From Gnetum montanum (Eukaryota > Streptophyta > Gnetopsida > Gnetales > Gnetaceae), in NCBI GenBank assembly GCA_015680685.1, contig MNCI01037638.1, positions 7,307 through 71,306 on the forward strand: DNA of 64,000 bases, in the 5' to 3' direction. The notes below the pieces were generated by a model. It searched no databases. It was given only the letters and a program-made list of their open reading frames with translations, and had not been told where the DNA came from. Shown here one piece after another: positions 46,324 to 56,950 of this stretch (its first letter is position 1; each line of letters starts with the position of its first letter). The position numbers were made by a program, and so were the translations under genes.

Positions 46324-47400
46324 GTCCACTCAAAAAAATGGCTATCCATGGTGAGCTTTATTTTCCTTTGACCCTAACGGGTCCCTACAACAAGTTCATA
46401 AGACACTTGAACTAATAATTGGTAGACTTTGAGTTATCCTCTGACAACACCATAGCGTCCCTAGAAACATCCCTAGACTGGCCTGAACATTTGGTCCAAG
46501 CCTTAGACTTAGAGGCTGGGGATGTGACTAAGGACCCTCTCACTAAAATCCCCGTAACTAGCACTAGGGGTGAAGTAAAGACCTTGAATGTTAGCTCTCT
46601 ATTACATCCACAAATACACAAAAACATTTCCAAGGTTCTCCATGACAATATTAAAGTGTTTGCATGGTCATACGATGACATGCCAGGCCTTGAACCAAAG
46701 CTCATACAACATAACATCATCCTAGATCCACGTGTTAAGGAAGTCAAGCAAAAAGCTCGTAAGATCAAACTAGAGATTGCACTAGCTATATGCGATGAAA
46801 TCACCAAACTTTATCAAGGTGGTTTCATCCAGGTAGTCAATTACTCGGAATGGCTATAGAACATCGTTGTAGTTTCTAAGAAAATGGGAGGTATATGAAT
46901 TTTTATAGACTTTCAAGACTTAAACAAAGCAACGACTAAAGATGATTTCCCATTGCCAAGCATTGATCAACTCATAGACACTACGACCAGTCATGCCCTA
47001 TTGTCCTTCATGGATGGGTTTTTAGGCTATAACCAGATCCATATAAACCCAGAGCATCAGTTGTCAACCACTTTCATGACCCCTTGGGGAATGTTTTGTT
47101 ATACAATGATGCCTTTTGGACTCAAAAATGCTAGAGCAACCTACCAATGAGTGATGACTTATATGTTTAGTGACTACCTTTTGGAGAGATTAAATGATTA
47201 TGTGGATGACATAGTAGTCAAGTATAAGGAAGCTATCAATCATCCCAACGATCTCAATGTAGTCCTTCAACGTTGTCAAAAGCATGAGCTACGCCTCAAC
47301 CCTAAGAAATGTGTTTTTGAAGTTAAAATCAGATGCATGCTAGGTTTTGTAGTGTTGGAAAAAGATACGAGTGGACCTCGATAAAGTGAGGGCCATCGTC
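46324..47400 (+). pseudogene. Reverse transcriptase of element E
   Basis: A linker with HDNIKVFAWSYDDMPGLEP (about 46640-46700) and IILDPRVKEVKQKAR is the usual Tat pre-RT sequence. RT follows: IFIDFQDLNKATTKDDFPLP (46895-46955), LLSFMDGFLGYNQIHINPEH, FMTPWGMFCYTMMPFGLKNA, and the catalytic YVDD at 47199-47210. Both catalytic Asp are kept. Stops occur at 46858, 46898 and 47149, all one transition from sense. The frame is constant from 46419 to 47384. Confidence 0.85.
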
Positions 47401-48000
47401 AACTTAGCATTGCCTACAAACCTCAAAGAGCTATGTAGGTTGCAAGGTAGGGTATAGTTTATTAGAAGGTTTATCTTAAATTTGATAGATAAGCTACATC
47501 CCATGCAACATTTACTTAAAAAGGGGGTCAACTTTGATTGGATAGATCTATATCAACAAGCCTTTGATAACTTAAAGAAAGAGCTTTTGCACCTCCCAAC
47601 TATTTACCCACCACAGAGGGATAAGCCTTTCTACATTTACCTTGCCACTTCAGACACTTCTATTGCTGCATTGTTATGCCAAAAAAGAGATGATGGGTCC
47701 AAAATCCCAGTCTACTACCTAAGCCATGCATTAATAGCTTATGAGGTAGAATAGAACGAGGTAGAAAAATATTGTCTTGCCCTGGTATTTGCGTTAAAAA
47801 AGTTGAGACATTACCTATTTCATAGCAAGGTCAACATTATATGCAATATCAACATACTTCGAGCTATTACAAAAAACTTGTATGAGAGTAGTAGAATAGC
47901 CTGATGGAAAGCAATAATAGTGAAATTTGATTTATATTATGTAGCCCAATCGTCAACAAAGGGTCAAGAAATAGCCACATAGTTTACAACTTCACCCATT
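47401..48000 (+). pseudogene. RNase H (first domain) of element E
   Basis: The connection and RNase H strands are visible: FDNLKKELLHLPTIYPP, then FYIYLATSDTSIAALLCQKR, then VYYLSHALIAYEVE and KYCLALVFALKKLRHYLF. This is the RT-linked RNase H of Ty3/Gypsy elements, which degrades RNA of the RNA-DNA hybrid. The frame is shifted relative to RT near 47384-47480. Stops follow at 47752 and later. Confidence 0.75.
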
Positions 48001-48460
48001 GACGATCAAGCAACAATAGAACCTGAATTCCTAGATGAACACATCAACAGCCTAAACTCTATACCATCTGATTTTGTAGCAAGTTTACATTTTGATAGTG
48101 CTTCAACTACATGAGGTGGAAGCACCACCACAGTTATCACGTTTCCCTCCAGGGAAATTCGATCCTTTTCTTATTGCTTTATGTTCCTTTGTATGAATAA
48201 TGTAGCTAAGTATGAAGGACTCCTCAGGGGCCTCTTAGCAGCCCAAGAGCTAAAGATTCAACATTTGGTAGTTCAAGTTGATTCGCAATTAGTTTTTAAC
48301 CATATCACTGAAGTCTATGGTTGCAAGGCTTCACATTTACAACCTTATTATGATCTAGCTAAGAGTTTGCTAAAATAGTCTGCAACATTGGAAATTCAAC
48401 ATGTACCTGACAATGAGAACACCATAGTTGATGCATTAGCCACGTTAGCATTGAATGTCC
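48001..48460 (+). pseudogene. Second, archaeal-type RNase H of element E
   Basis: Reads VAKYEGLLRGLLAAQELKIQ, then VVQVDSQLVFNHITEVYGCK, then IQHVPDNENTIVDALATLA. These are the NxAEYEAL, DSQLVVNQ and R-x-x-N-x-x-AD-LA strands of the extra RNase H that is specific to the Tat branch in plants. The Asp of VDSQLV is kept. An in-frame stop lies at 48376-48378. Its presence is the main reason for placing element E in Tat. Confidence 0.8.
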
Positions 48461-49337
48461 CATTGCACTTATTGATCACTTTTCCGGCTTCGATAATACA
48501 GTTCATAGATCCTATTACTTAAGTAGTAAACATTGTAGCTATCAGTGTGATAGACATCCAAGAGTGGTACGCCAACATTCAAGCTTACCTTCAACACGGC
48601 AAACCCCGACACAACTTGACATCTACTCAAAAGGATGCAATCTGAAAGTGAGCCTAACAATATGTCCTTATAGGAGGTAATACCTTATGCAAATGCTCCT
48701 TTGATGAGATATTGTTAACTTGTGTTAGTGGGGAAGAAGCATAGAAAATTATTAACAAAGTCCATGAGGGACTATGTGGAGGACACATAGCCCCTAGGGC
48801 TATGGCAGAAAAAATCAAACACCTAGGATTCTACTGGCCTTGCATCAAACTAGATTGCCTTGCCAAAGTTAGGATGTGTGATGTATGTCAACACCATGCA
48901 AATCTCATACATGTATCACCTACTAAGTTACATCCTACACAAATTATGTGGTCATTCCAATGATGGGGACTAGACATCATAGAGCCCATCACACCTAAGT
49001 CTTCCTCAAGACATAGCTTCATAATCACCGCAACCGAATACTTCATAAAGTGGGTGGAGGCTATTCCCCTGAGAAAGACTACCTCTCAATAGGTTTGCTA
49101 CTTTATCTTAGATAACAACAAAAGCACCATTGTAATTTGCATCAATGGCCAATCAAGAAGGGGAACCTAGTTTTCAAAGCCTCTTGTGAGCATGTAAACA
49201 AATTCTCAGCCAACTGGGAAGGTTCCTTCGTCGTCACAAAAGCCTATGTGAACGGGGCCTTCAAACTAGTTGATATGGATGGTAATGAGTTTGCAAATCC
49301 TATCAACAACTTGTATCTCAAGGCATACTATGTCTAA
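48461..49337 (+). pseudogene. Integrase of element E with core deletion
   Basis: The zinc domain shows the HHCC set in VHEGLCGGHIAPRAMAEKI and CDVCQHHAN (48755-48905). The core begins with WGLDIIEPI (first catalytic Asp present, about 48970) and YFIKWVEAIPL. At about 49105-49140 the sequence jumps to the C-terminal module (VNKFSANWEGSFVVTKAYVN, 49195-49255). The second Asp and the Glu of the D,D-35-E triad are missing, with about 300-400 bp lost by comparison with the usual domain. The element cannot supply its own integrase. Confidence 0.75.
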
Positions 49338-49379
49338 CGCAAAGGACTACATCATGTACAGAGCAAGGTAAGACAATCG

Positions 49380-49650
49380 TCCACTATGATGTAAAACTAG
49401 CAAAATAGTCCGCTATGACTATAAATTGGCACAACAAGTCCACTATGACTATAAACTAGCACAACATGTCCTTGGGCTATGACATAAAACTAGCACCCAC
49501 AGCATGATCCGCTATGACCTTAAACTGGCCATCCACCATCTGCTATGATGTTAAACTAGCACAATGATCTATTAGGACCTTAAACTAGCACTTCATGGTC
49601 TGCTGGGACCTTAAACCAGCACATCTGATGGTCTACCAAGATCCTAAACT
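49380..49650 (+). repeat. About 31-bp tandem array after pol (element E)
   Basis: Eight to nine units of about 29-34 bp with the core CTATGACCTTAAACTAGCAC. It is the same core as in 45800-46240, now on the 3' side of pol. Confidence 0.85.
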
Positions 49651-51011
49651 GGGTTTGTAGTGCAAGACCTAGCTCACATTCAGAACCCTACAAATAAGTG
49701 AGTGTGTACAATTTTAATTTTTTGGACAACACGGGGTGAGACGCTACAGTTCCAAAACATAGTTCACGATGCTAAGAAAACAACCTTTGGAACACATGCA
49801 TTATCATCACCCTTGGCATCTTGCTGACCTTTTGAAGATGTCATTTGACATCTTGCTAACTTTCTAAAGCTACCACTACCATCACCACTCATCCTAGCAG
49901 TAGCTCTTACCATTAGCACCTGCTGCTAGAGTTCCAGCACTATTGTGGCCCAACCAAAAAGTTGCTATCCTCCAGCCCTCACCACCATCTAAGTCCAAAA
50001 GACATTCAATTGTTAGGCTTCTCACCTTACATATGAACTGCATGATGTTTTCCTTGGGTAAGGAATCCTAAGCACTAGCATCACCACCGCTCCTAGCCTT
50101 TTCAGTGCCAACTTTTTTAGCTTTCTGCTGCCAAAACCACTGCTAGCCTTCCTACTTTGGACATCACACGCCTTAACAACAATACTTGCCACAAGCAAGA
50201 ATTTGCCCTCACTACCTTATCATTTTTTTTTGTTTTCTCTCTATTGTGTTTGCAGGATACAGGCCAAGATGACATCATTTAGAGATATGTTTTGCCACAA
50301 AAGCCAAGACACTACATTGTTCCGAAGTGATCACTTTGACTAGCTTGGCTACTTGGGAGTGCACATCCTACCCTCCTTCTTAACCCACTTGATCTCACTC
50401 CTTATATTTGTAGTTTTTAACATCTCCTTTACAAGATTTCCTGATGTATATAAAGCCCTTCCACATGCCCAATCGCCAAGTCCATGATGAGCGTAACACA
50501 ACTTGCCTCATGGGAAGCATCTGTAGGTAGGTCAAAGCCCCACAAGGATGTAACACAACTCATCTTGGGGATGAAACATGTGCCTTGCAACAACAAGGTT
50601 CTTTCCAAGTGAACATGGTTGAACAGCAAAAAAATGCAAAAGAGAAAAAAAGCTTAAAAAATAAGAAGGGGACAAGTGCCCAAAACAAATGGCATCACAG
50701 CTGTTTCAAAATGACCATCTCAAAGCACTCTAAAGAGATGTCAAAAGCTAGCAAAAGAAAGATGCCCATGCACGCTGACTCCCTCATAAGCACTTCGACG
50801 AGGGATCATGCTATGTTACATATTTTCCTCCCCTAAACCTATTCCTCAAAATCCATCCTTTTCCTCCTTTCCTTACATAGCTAGCCCAATGCTCCCAAGC
50901 ATAGCACAATGTGACATCTGAGTGATCGCTGGAGAGCGATGTTAGCATATTGTTTTCAATGGTGTTTCATATTCTTTTTCGACGTCTCTTAGGTAGATCC
51001 TCCAAATGTCA
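49651..51011 (+). other. 3' untranslated region of element E
   Basis: About 1.35 kb without a supported frame. CT-rich stretches (CACCACCATCTA-like) run through 49840-50120. It ends in the PPT. Confidence 0.5.
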
Positions 51012-51026
51012 ACAAAGAGGGGCCAT
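51012..51026 (+). other. Polypurine tract of element E
   Basis: ACAAAGAGGGGCCAT directly precedes the LTR start (TGAAACACC at 51027). AAAGAGGGGCC is a typical Ty3/Gypsy PPT. Confidence 0.8.
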
Positions 51027-53171
51027 TGAAACACCATAAAACTTTAGGGCCCTAATGCTTCAACAGATTCTTGAAATTTGGGAAATAATTTCCACAAGTG
51101 CAGCATCATGATGGATCATCTAGATAATGTAGGCACTGAAAGTAGACTGTATAGTTTGACAAGTTTTCTATCGCCCTGGCTGACAGGCCTATCGAACTCT
51201 CTAGCCTGCCTAGCTTGGCACTTGACTCAGCTAACAATCTACCTAGAGAGCATGTTAGGAGTTGCCGAAAGTATTCAAGATGAGCTAAGCAGTCCAACAA
51301 GTTTTCTAACTAAAGAAACCTGCTATGCTGCACAGTGTAGCAGGCCTCAAGAAGACTGAATAGGTACCAAAGATGCACATTGATGATGACTCAGCCCCCC
51401 AGAGACACTGCCCCACTTCATCCTTGATGCACAAGAAAAATGAGATAGCAAAAAAAATTTAGCAAATTTCATCGCAGGTCCTCTTCACTCAAGTGCTATG
51501 CTATGCTACACTGCATAGCATAGCATAGCACAGTAGGAATACACTCTTGCAATGTTCCCATTCAGATGGCTCTAATAGAGTAGGCACATTTGCTCAGGTC
51601 TCAATCGACGAATAGGTTTGCACCATTGACATGCCAAGACATGACTAACATCCCGCAACAAAATGTTTGCAAGACTAAGTCAGAATCCAAGCCAAGCTAG
51701 TTGTTACGTTGTGCTACACTACATAGCGTAGCATAATGTAGCAAGGATAGAACACACAAAGTCCCTCTACCAAGTGGTTTTAGCAAGAAGATTGCACTTG
51801 GCCACATTTTGGCCTCCAAGACTGGCTGTCCCACTTCGCCCTCAAGCTCCAAGCATGGTTTCTTGACAAAGCATTGTAAAACTAGGCAAGGATGCATGTC
51901 ATATTGGCTGCTATGCTACACTATGCGACATAGCATAGCACAACGTAGTAAGGATGAAAAACACCAAAGTGTCCCAAAGTTGAACTTAGCAGTTCCTAAG
52001 ACCTTTCAGCATGAAAGACAAGGTTGCAGTTGCTTGCCTAGCTAGGCCTCAGATAGGTATTTTGGGCTTATACGTAAGATTTTTTTAAAAACTTGCGGCT
52101 ACGCTATGCAATGTAGCACAGCATAGCAAGCAGGTATTTATGCTAAATATGCTGAAGATCATAAATAGCATAACACTCATGTAGTAGCCTCAAGACATCT
52201 TCAATTAGCTATAGAACTAGTTAGCAATGGCTATTCTTGTCCTAACACTTCTCCAACAGGAAAAGACAACAAGTTTTCCATGTTTTGCACCCGCTAACCA
52301 TCCCTGAAGTTCTCCCTACACTTGACCCTACTTACAAGAGTAGGGAAGACATAGTCCTGGAGCACTAGCTCCACTTTGCATTTATTGATTGAAAATTTTC
52401 TTTACAAAAAATATAGCATCTCACTAAACTTTAGAACATGTAGTACGAATGGTATGGTCATGGCATAGCGATTTTCAACATTGCACAGCAGCACAGCATA
52501 GTCATGTCTACACTTTATGGGACCCAGAACATGTGGCACTCAAACCATGTTTCTCTCCCACATCCAACTCTATAAATACCATGACAAACAATTTTCAAGG
52601 GGTTGGCTTTTGGGAGCATTCTAGCGGGGTTAGCTTTTGGCATTCTTGGCTTGGAGCATTTAGTTAGCTTTTAGCATTGTTGGATTTTAGCAATTACTTC
52701 TCTGGTGGTTGGCTTTCTTGGTTGAGATCTTGACATGTTAGCTCTCTAGTGATTGACTATTGATAGCAGTTTGAGGAACTATGACCATACTACTTCAATG
52801 CAAGCTGTGCTTGTTCCCCCTATCATCTGTTGTACACCTCCTTCATTTTAGCAAAGATCAAATCCCCAATCTTGGGGTGGGTCACTTCCTTACCCAAACT
52901 TGTTTCATTCTTGTCTTGTTATTTTTGTGTTTTGCATTATTTTCAATCAATTTACATTCATTTCTTATCCCTCAATGTGCATATAAAAACCTTAAAACCA
53001 ACATTTACGAAAGGTTATTGTACACTGCTTAAGTCCCTGTCTAATCAACCAGACCATTTAGGGCACCCTACATCTGTTTACATCCAGCACAACCCTTGCA
53101 CAAATCCTAGGTTAGGCTGTATGCCCAGTGACCTCTCGATGTTCTAGCCACTAACATTTTCGATCGCTACA
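51027..53171 (+). repeat. 3' LTR of element E
   Basis: 2145 bp, TGAAACACC to CGCTACA, complete. Five palindromic blocks of GCTACACTATGTAGCATAGC type lie near 51323, 51497, 51705, 51912 and 52098. The TATA box is at 52571-52578. Repeats of TTGGCTTTTGGCATT follow at 52600-52720. Confidence 0.95.
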
Positions 53172-53176
53172 AGAAT
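53172..53176. repeat. Target-site duplication, right (element E)
   Basis: AGAAT, identical to 32438-32442. Confidence 0.9.
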
Positions 53177-53934
53177 GAATCCTTAGTGTAAGGCATGATT
53201 AATGTGTCATTAACCCGTCACTCCAAAATTAGGACCAAGTCCATTCTTCTAATTAGTGACATCGCATTGCTTCATCCAATGATGGACAACCATAAGAGCA
53301 CCATGACAACAAGGTGTATGATCACTTGCCGTTTCATACAAGGGAGGATTGATTTTGCTTTGTGGCACTTTTTTTTCTTGAATGCTTAATCCAAAGAAGT
53401 TGCCTACCTTCAAGCATGGGTACATGTATTTCCAATGGGACCCCCTAGAATAGCATTATTTTTTCTTGATTAAGTACCTTTTGATTACTCTTACTCCCAT
53501 TTTTCATTAGATCTACAAGGATCTTAGTACAACCAAGCTGCATGATAACTCCCATAGATGTCACCAAAGAGAATCCACAAGTCCCCTTGATGTCACACCC
53601 TGGCCATTCCTTCTTATTCCATCCTTCTTCACTCTAGGTATAATAACACAAGGTTACTTTAAGTTTTAATGATTAAGAATATCATCTTACCCAGGGGTAG
53701 AACCTCTTATTAATAGAATGGGGAAGTGAATGTTGTGGGACTGCTATCCAAATAATTAATTACCTAAGACTTGATAGCATAGAATAACACCTCAACCAAC
53801 GAGCCACATGAGTGTTTGATTCGTAGATGAGATTACTCACAAAAAGATAAAAAAATAAACTAAAAAGTGAAAAACTAAAAAACAAAAAAAAATTCAAAAT
53901 TAAAGAAAATGAAAAATATTTATTAGTCCTACTT
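53177..53934 (-). other. Spacer of element D, right of element E
   Basis: Non-coding and aligned to 19920-20700 of element C. The sequence next to the TSD continues the spacer interrupted at 32442. Confidence 0.6.
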
Positions 53935-55926
53935 GTTATTAGAATGGGGGGTATCCCCCATAACTAAATGGTTGAGTATGATGAAGATTATAAATGAAAA
54001 GTTTGGATCCTTGCATGTTGGAAATGTTGGGACTTGGTCATACTTACCTCATTAGGGTTCACACACTTGATTATAGTTGGCATAGTGGGGCAGGTTATAG
54101 GCTGTAGCTAATTGATGAGTGGATGAACCACTATGGTATCCTTGATCATAAGATGGTATGCAAGGATTGATCTATCTCCCTCGGTGGCTATATCCATTGG
54201 GCCATATGGTTGTGGGAGTATTGGTTGGTGGTCCAAAGAAAGTAACACAAGGTGTTAGATTTGAGGAGGGAGCTGCACCACAGTGTTGGATTTGTGCTGG
54301 GTTGGAGGATACAGTGGGCTCAAAATTGTGTTGTTCCCTCTTACGTTCGTGCTGAAAGAAGGGGCATCTTCAATGTTGAGGAGATTCCCTACTGCTGTTG
54401 TCAATAGTAGCACAAGTAACATTCATGGGGTGGTGCTATGGTGCCAAGCCCTCTGGAACAACTGGTGGTGATGTAGAAGGAGGTAAAGGATGAGAATGTT
54501 GGAATTGAGGAGAAGTGTAAGGTATCCCAGTTGGTGGTTATGTTGGAGAGGATATGGGTTGATAGTATTTGGAAGAATGATAATAATGTGGTGAGATAGA
54601 GGATGTTGACCTAGTTGGGGAAATAGGATGTTGGACTTTATAAGCACTTAGATTTGAATGGTATGAAGGGTGTAACCAGTTTGAGGGTGGCCTCCCCCAC
54701 TATTGTGATTGTTGCCACTGTGATCGAACACAGTATCTCTATATGAACACTGGATGTAACACTCTTCCCCAATGCTCCTATAAATGTGACAAGATTGGAC
54801 ATTGGCCCTCGAGGTGATCATAGAGGCAAACATTACGTTGATACATATGATTGGCAATTAAATTCTTATTCTCTTCAACCCTTCTTTTTGATTATCTAAA
54901 GGTATTTTGTCCTACTTCTTGGTTCGTCATGACTCTACCTCCAATAATGCTGGCATATTCTCCACATTTTTTATGCATCCATTCCATCATCTCATTGATC
55001 TTTGCCTCAATTTCATCCAATGATTGCAATACTAGCAAAGATGGTTCCACCTCCTTGAGGTGAGTTGATTTCTCCTCTTCATAATCCTGGGCCCTTGTTG
55101 ATTTTTGGGCCTGTTGAGATTTTTCAACATTCCACCATTTAGCCATTTCTCCTTTTTTTATTACCAATTTGATAAGCTCTTGGAGTTGGTGGGTTCATAG
55201 CTCATATAGTTGACTTCAGGGATACATCCCTAGGATCTCCCTTGTTTCATTACAGAGCCCATCTATGATATGGTACATTAGCCTTTCCTCGGAGAACTCA
55301 TGGTCTGGGTAGTTGTTTAATAATGCATAATATCTATCTAAGGCCATTTCCAAGGGTTCATGTTGTGCTTGTTTCCACTCTTGGATCTGTCTCCTTAAGG
55401 CTAACACTCTCGCATAGGTTTGATATTTTTCATTGAAGAGTTCTACCATTTTTGGCCAACATTAGATTGATTTTTGTTTTAATGACCTATAACATACTTT
55501 TGTGTGACCAACAAGTGTCATAGGAAAGAGCTTAAGTTTTTTCCATTCCTTATCAATGTTATTCCATGCACAAGCAACATGGAAGGCTTGTAGATGATGT
55601 TGTAGATCTAATTCATAGCCTCCTGAGAACTTAGGGAAGTTGTTTAAGTCAAGCTTAGGTAGACGGCTTTCCTTACGATGCCTACGGGATATTCAAATAG
55701 CCTCTTATATTTGTGTTAGGCTTGTAGTGGCCAGTGGAGGTTCATCATCACTGGGTAGGTTATGCATTCGTGAGTTGGAATGATGTTTTCTTTGTTTATG
55801 TTTATAGGAAACCCCTACATCAGATTGGGTACTCCAAAATTCATCTTCATCATCGTATAATTCATTGGTTCTCCAATGAATTTCCTTACTAGTTGTTACA
55901 TTATCATAGTCTTGTGAGAGAGACAT
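53935..55926 (-). pseudogene. gag of element D
   Basis: Starts MSLSQDYDNVTTSKEIHWRT at 55926. The same frame holds at 55926-55705, 55449-55216 and 55167-54892, and shifts by one near 54890-54860. The capsid core reads VELFNEKYQTYARVLALRR, RYYALLNNYPDHEF and IIDGLCNETREILGMYP. The coiled coil (SLDEIEAKINEMMEWMHKKC) follows at 55030-54960. The knuckle is damaged (NVCLYDHLEGQCP: the first Cys is lost). The C-terminal tail is Pro/Ser/Gln-rich to about 53940. No protease follows, as in element C. Confidence 0.75.
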
Positions 55927-56043
55927 GGTTGTGTGAATTTGTGTGTGACTTAATTGAAATTAATTTCTTTTCTAAAAGATGTATCGTGAATACTTTGTTA
56001 TAGTGATTTTGTATGATGTAACTAATCTAAATAACTAGCATTG

Positions 56044-56061
56044 TCCCTAGCAATGGTGCCA
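56044..56061 (-). other. Primer-binding site, tRNA-Asp type (element D)
   Basis: Minus-strand TGGCACCATTGCTAGGGA matches 14 of 18 bases of the tRNA-Asp(GTC) complement. The four differences all lie in CpG sites of the expected sequence. Confidence 0.85.
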
Positions 56062-56062
56062 A

Positions 56063-56945
56063 TGATGAGTGGCGAGGTACCCCTACACTCAACCATACAA
56101 ATATGAGAGTTTCACACATGATTTGGTCAAACTCCATAGATAGGCTAGTTGTGGTATCTAGATAGTTACTCATTGATCACAGTTCATTATCTTCCCACCT
56201 AGAATAGTATTGCTTTGTCATGTATGGTTTAGTCGAAAGTGAGGTGTATGATGTGTTCCTACACTAATGCTACTCCTGAAGGTGATGGAAAGTAATCTTA
56301 GCTAAGCTAGGGGGAAAAGGGAGAGAGAGAGAGCTATACTAAGAGGAAATAGGGAGAGAGAATCTAAGATAACCTAAGTGCGATGGGCATCCATTCCTTA
56401 ATCATCCATACACATCTTGGACCTCATGCATGACTACTACTGGAATTACCAAGCGCAGATCCTAGGTATGCTACTAGGTTACCAAGTAGTCACACTTAAA
56501 TGCTCATGATTAAGTCATACTCATTTCATGTTTAAGGAGTTTAGGGTGAAGATATATTAACTACAAAAGCAATAAATAATAATAAAAATTAAATAATTAA
56601 CTAAATGAATGCTGCAATGATGAAGTAATCTCGAACTTTATTTTCAGTCATGTGCGTGTCCAAGTACATCACACTCGAATAAAGGATGCTATACAATTAC
56701 AATAATCACACTGCAGGCATTAACTGGGAGAAAGGGTTGAGAGAAAAACTAATAAAAAGCTCCTACACTATTGACTCACTCAAAATTGACTAGAAAAAAA
56801 GACTCCTTTCCCGTGTGCCTACATGTGTATTTATAGGCCCACAAAGGAACCACAATATCACATATCTGATATCGCTGCTGGATGTGATATCGCATATTCG
56901 ATATCATGGGTCTGATATCGCAACCCGATGAATCATGATTCATCA
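56063..56945 (-). repeat. 5' LTR of element D
   Basis: 883 bp with intact TG-CA ends, TGATGAATCATGATTCATCG to CCACTCATCA on the minus strand. It matches 27634-28519 along its length. GATAT palindromes lie at 56851-56922 and TATAAATA at 56835-56828 (minus). Confidence 0.95.
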
Positions 56946-56950
56946 ACACC
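56946..56950. repeat. Target-site duplication, right (element D)
   Basis: ACACC, the partner of ATGCC at 27629-27633. Confidence 0.55.

Larger units (their letters stand above)
32443..53171 (+). mobile_element. Element E: Tat/Ogre-like Ty3/Gypsy element nested in element D
   Basis: 20,729 bp with LTRs (32443-34378 and 51027-53171), PPT, and a perfect AGAAT TSD. Inside are gag (34765-37600), protease (37620-38405), a 7.9-kb intron-like interval with an antisense ORF, RT, RNase H, a second (archaeal-type) RNase H and a deleted integrase (46324-49337). A second RNase H marks the Tat branch. Very large size, long LTRs and a gap between protease and RT are Ogre features. All genes carry stops. 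The orientation is opposite to host element D. Confidence 0.9.
27634..56945 (-). mobile_element. Element D: minus-strand sister of element C, split by element E
   Basis: On the minus strand the order is LTR (56945-56063), PBS (56061-56044), gag (55926-53935), spacer, [element E], spacer, ORF2 (31499-28713), PPT (28530-28520) and LTR (28519-27634). Without element E and one TSD it is about 8.6 kb, close to element C at 8.7 kb. Like C it has no pol. Its LTRs (883-886 bp) are related to those of C but differ in U3. Confidence 0.9.

Noticed and set aside
52781-53147. Two overlapping open frames of 83 and 105 codons
   Set aside because: They lie in the R-U5 part of the 3' LTR of element E, and matching frames appear in the 5' LTR (34079-34294). 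No known domain is visible.
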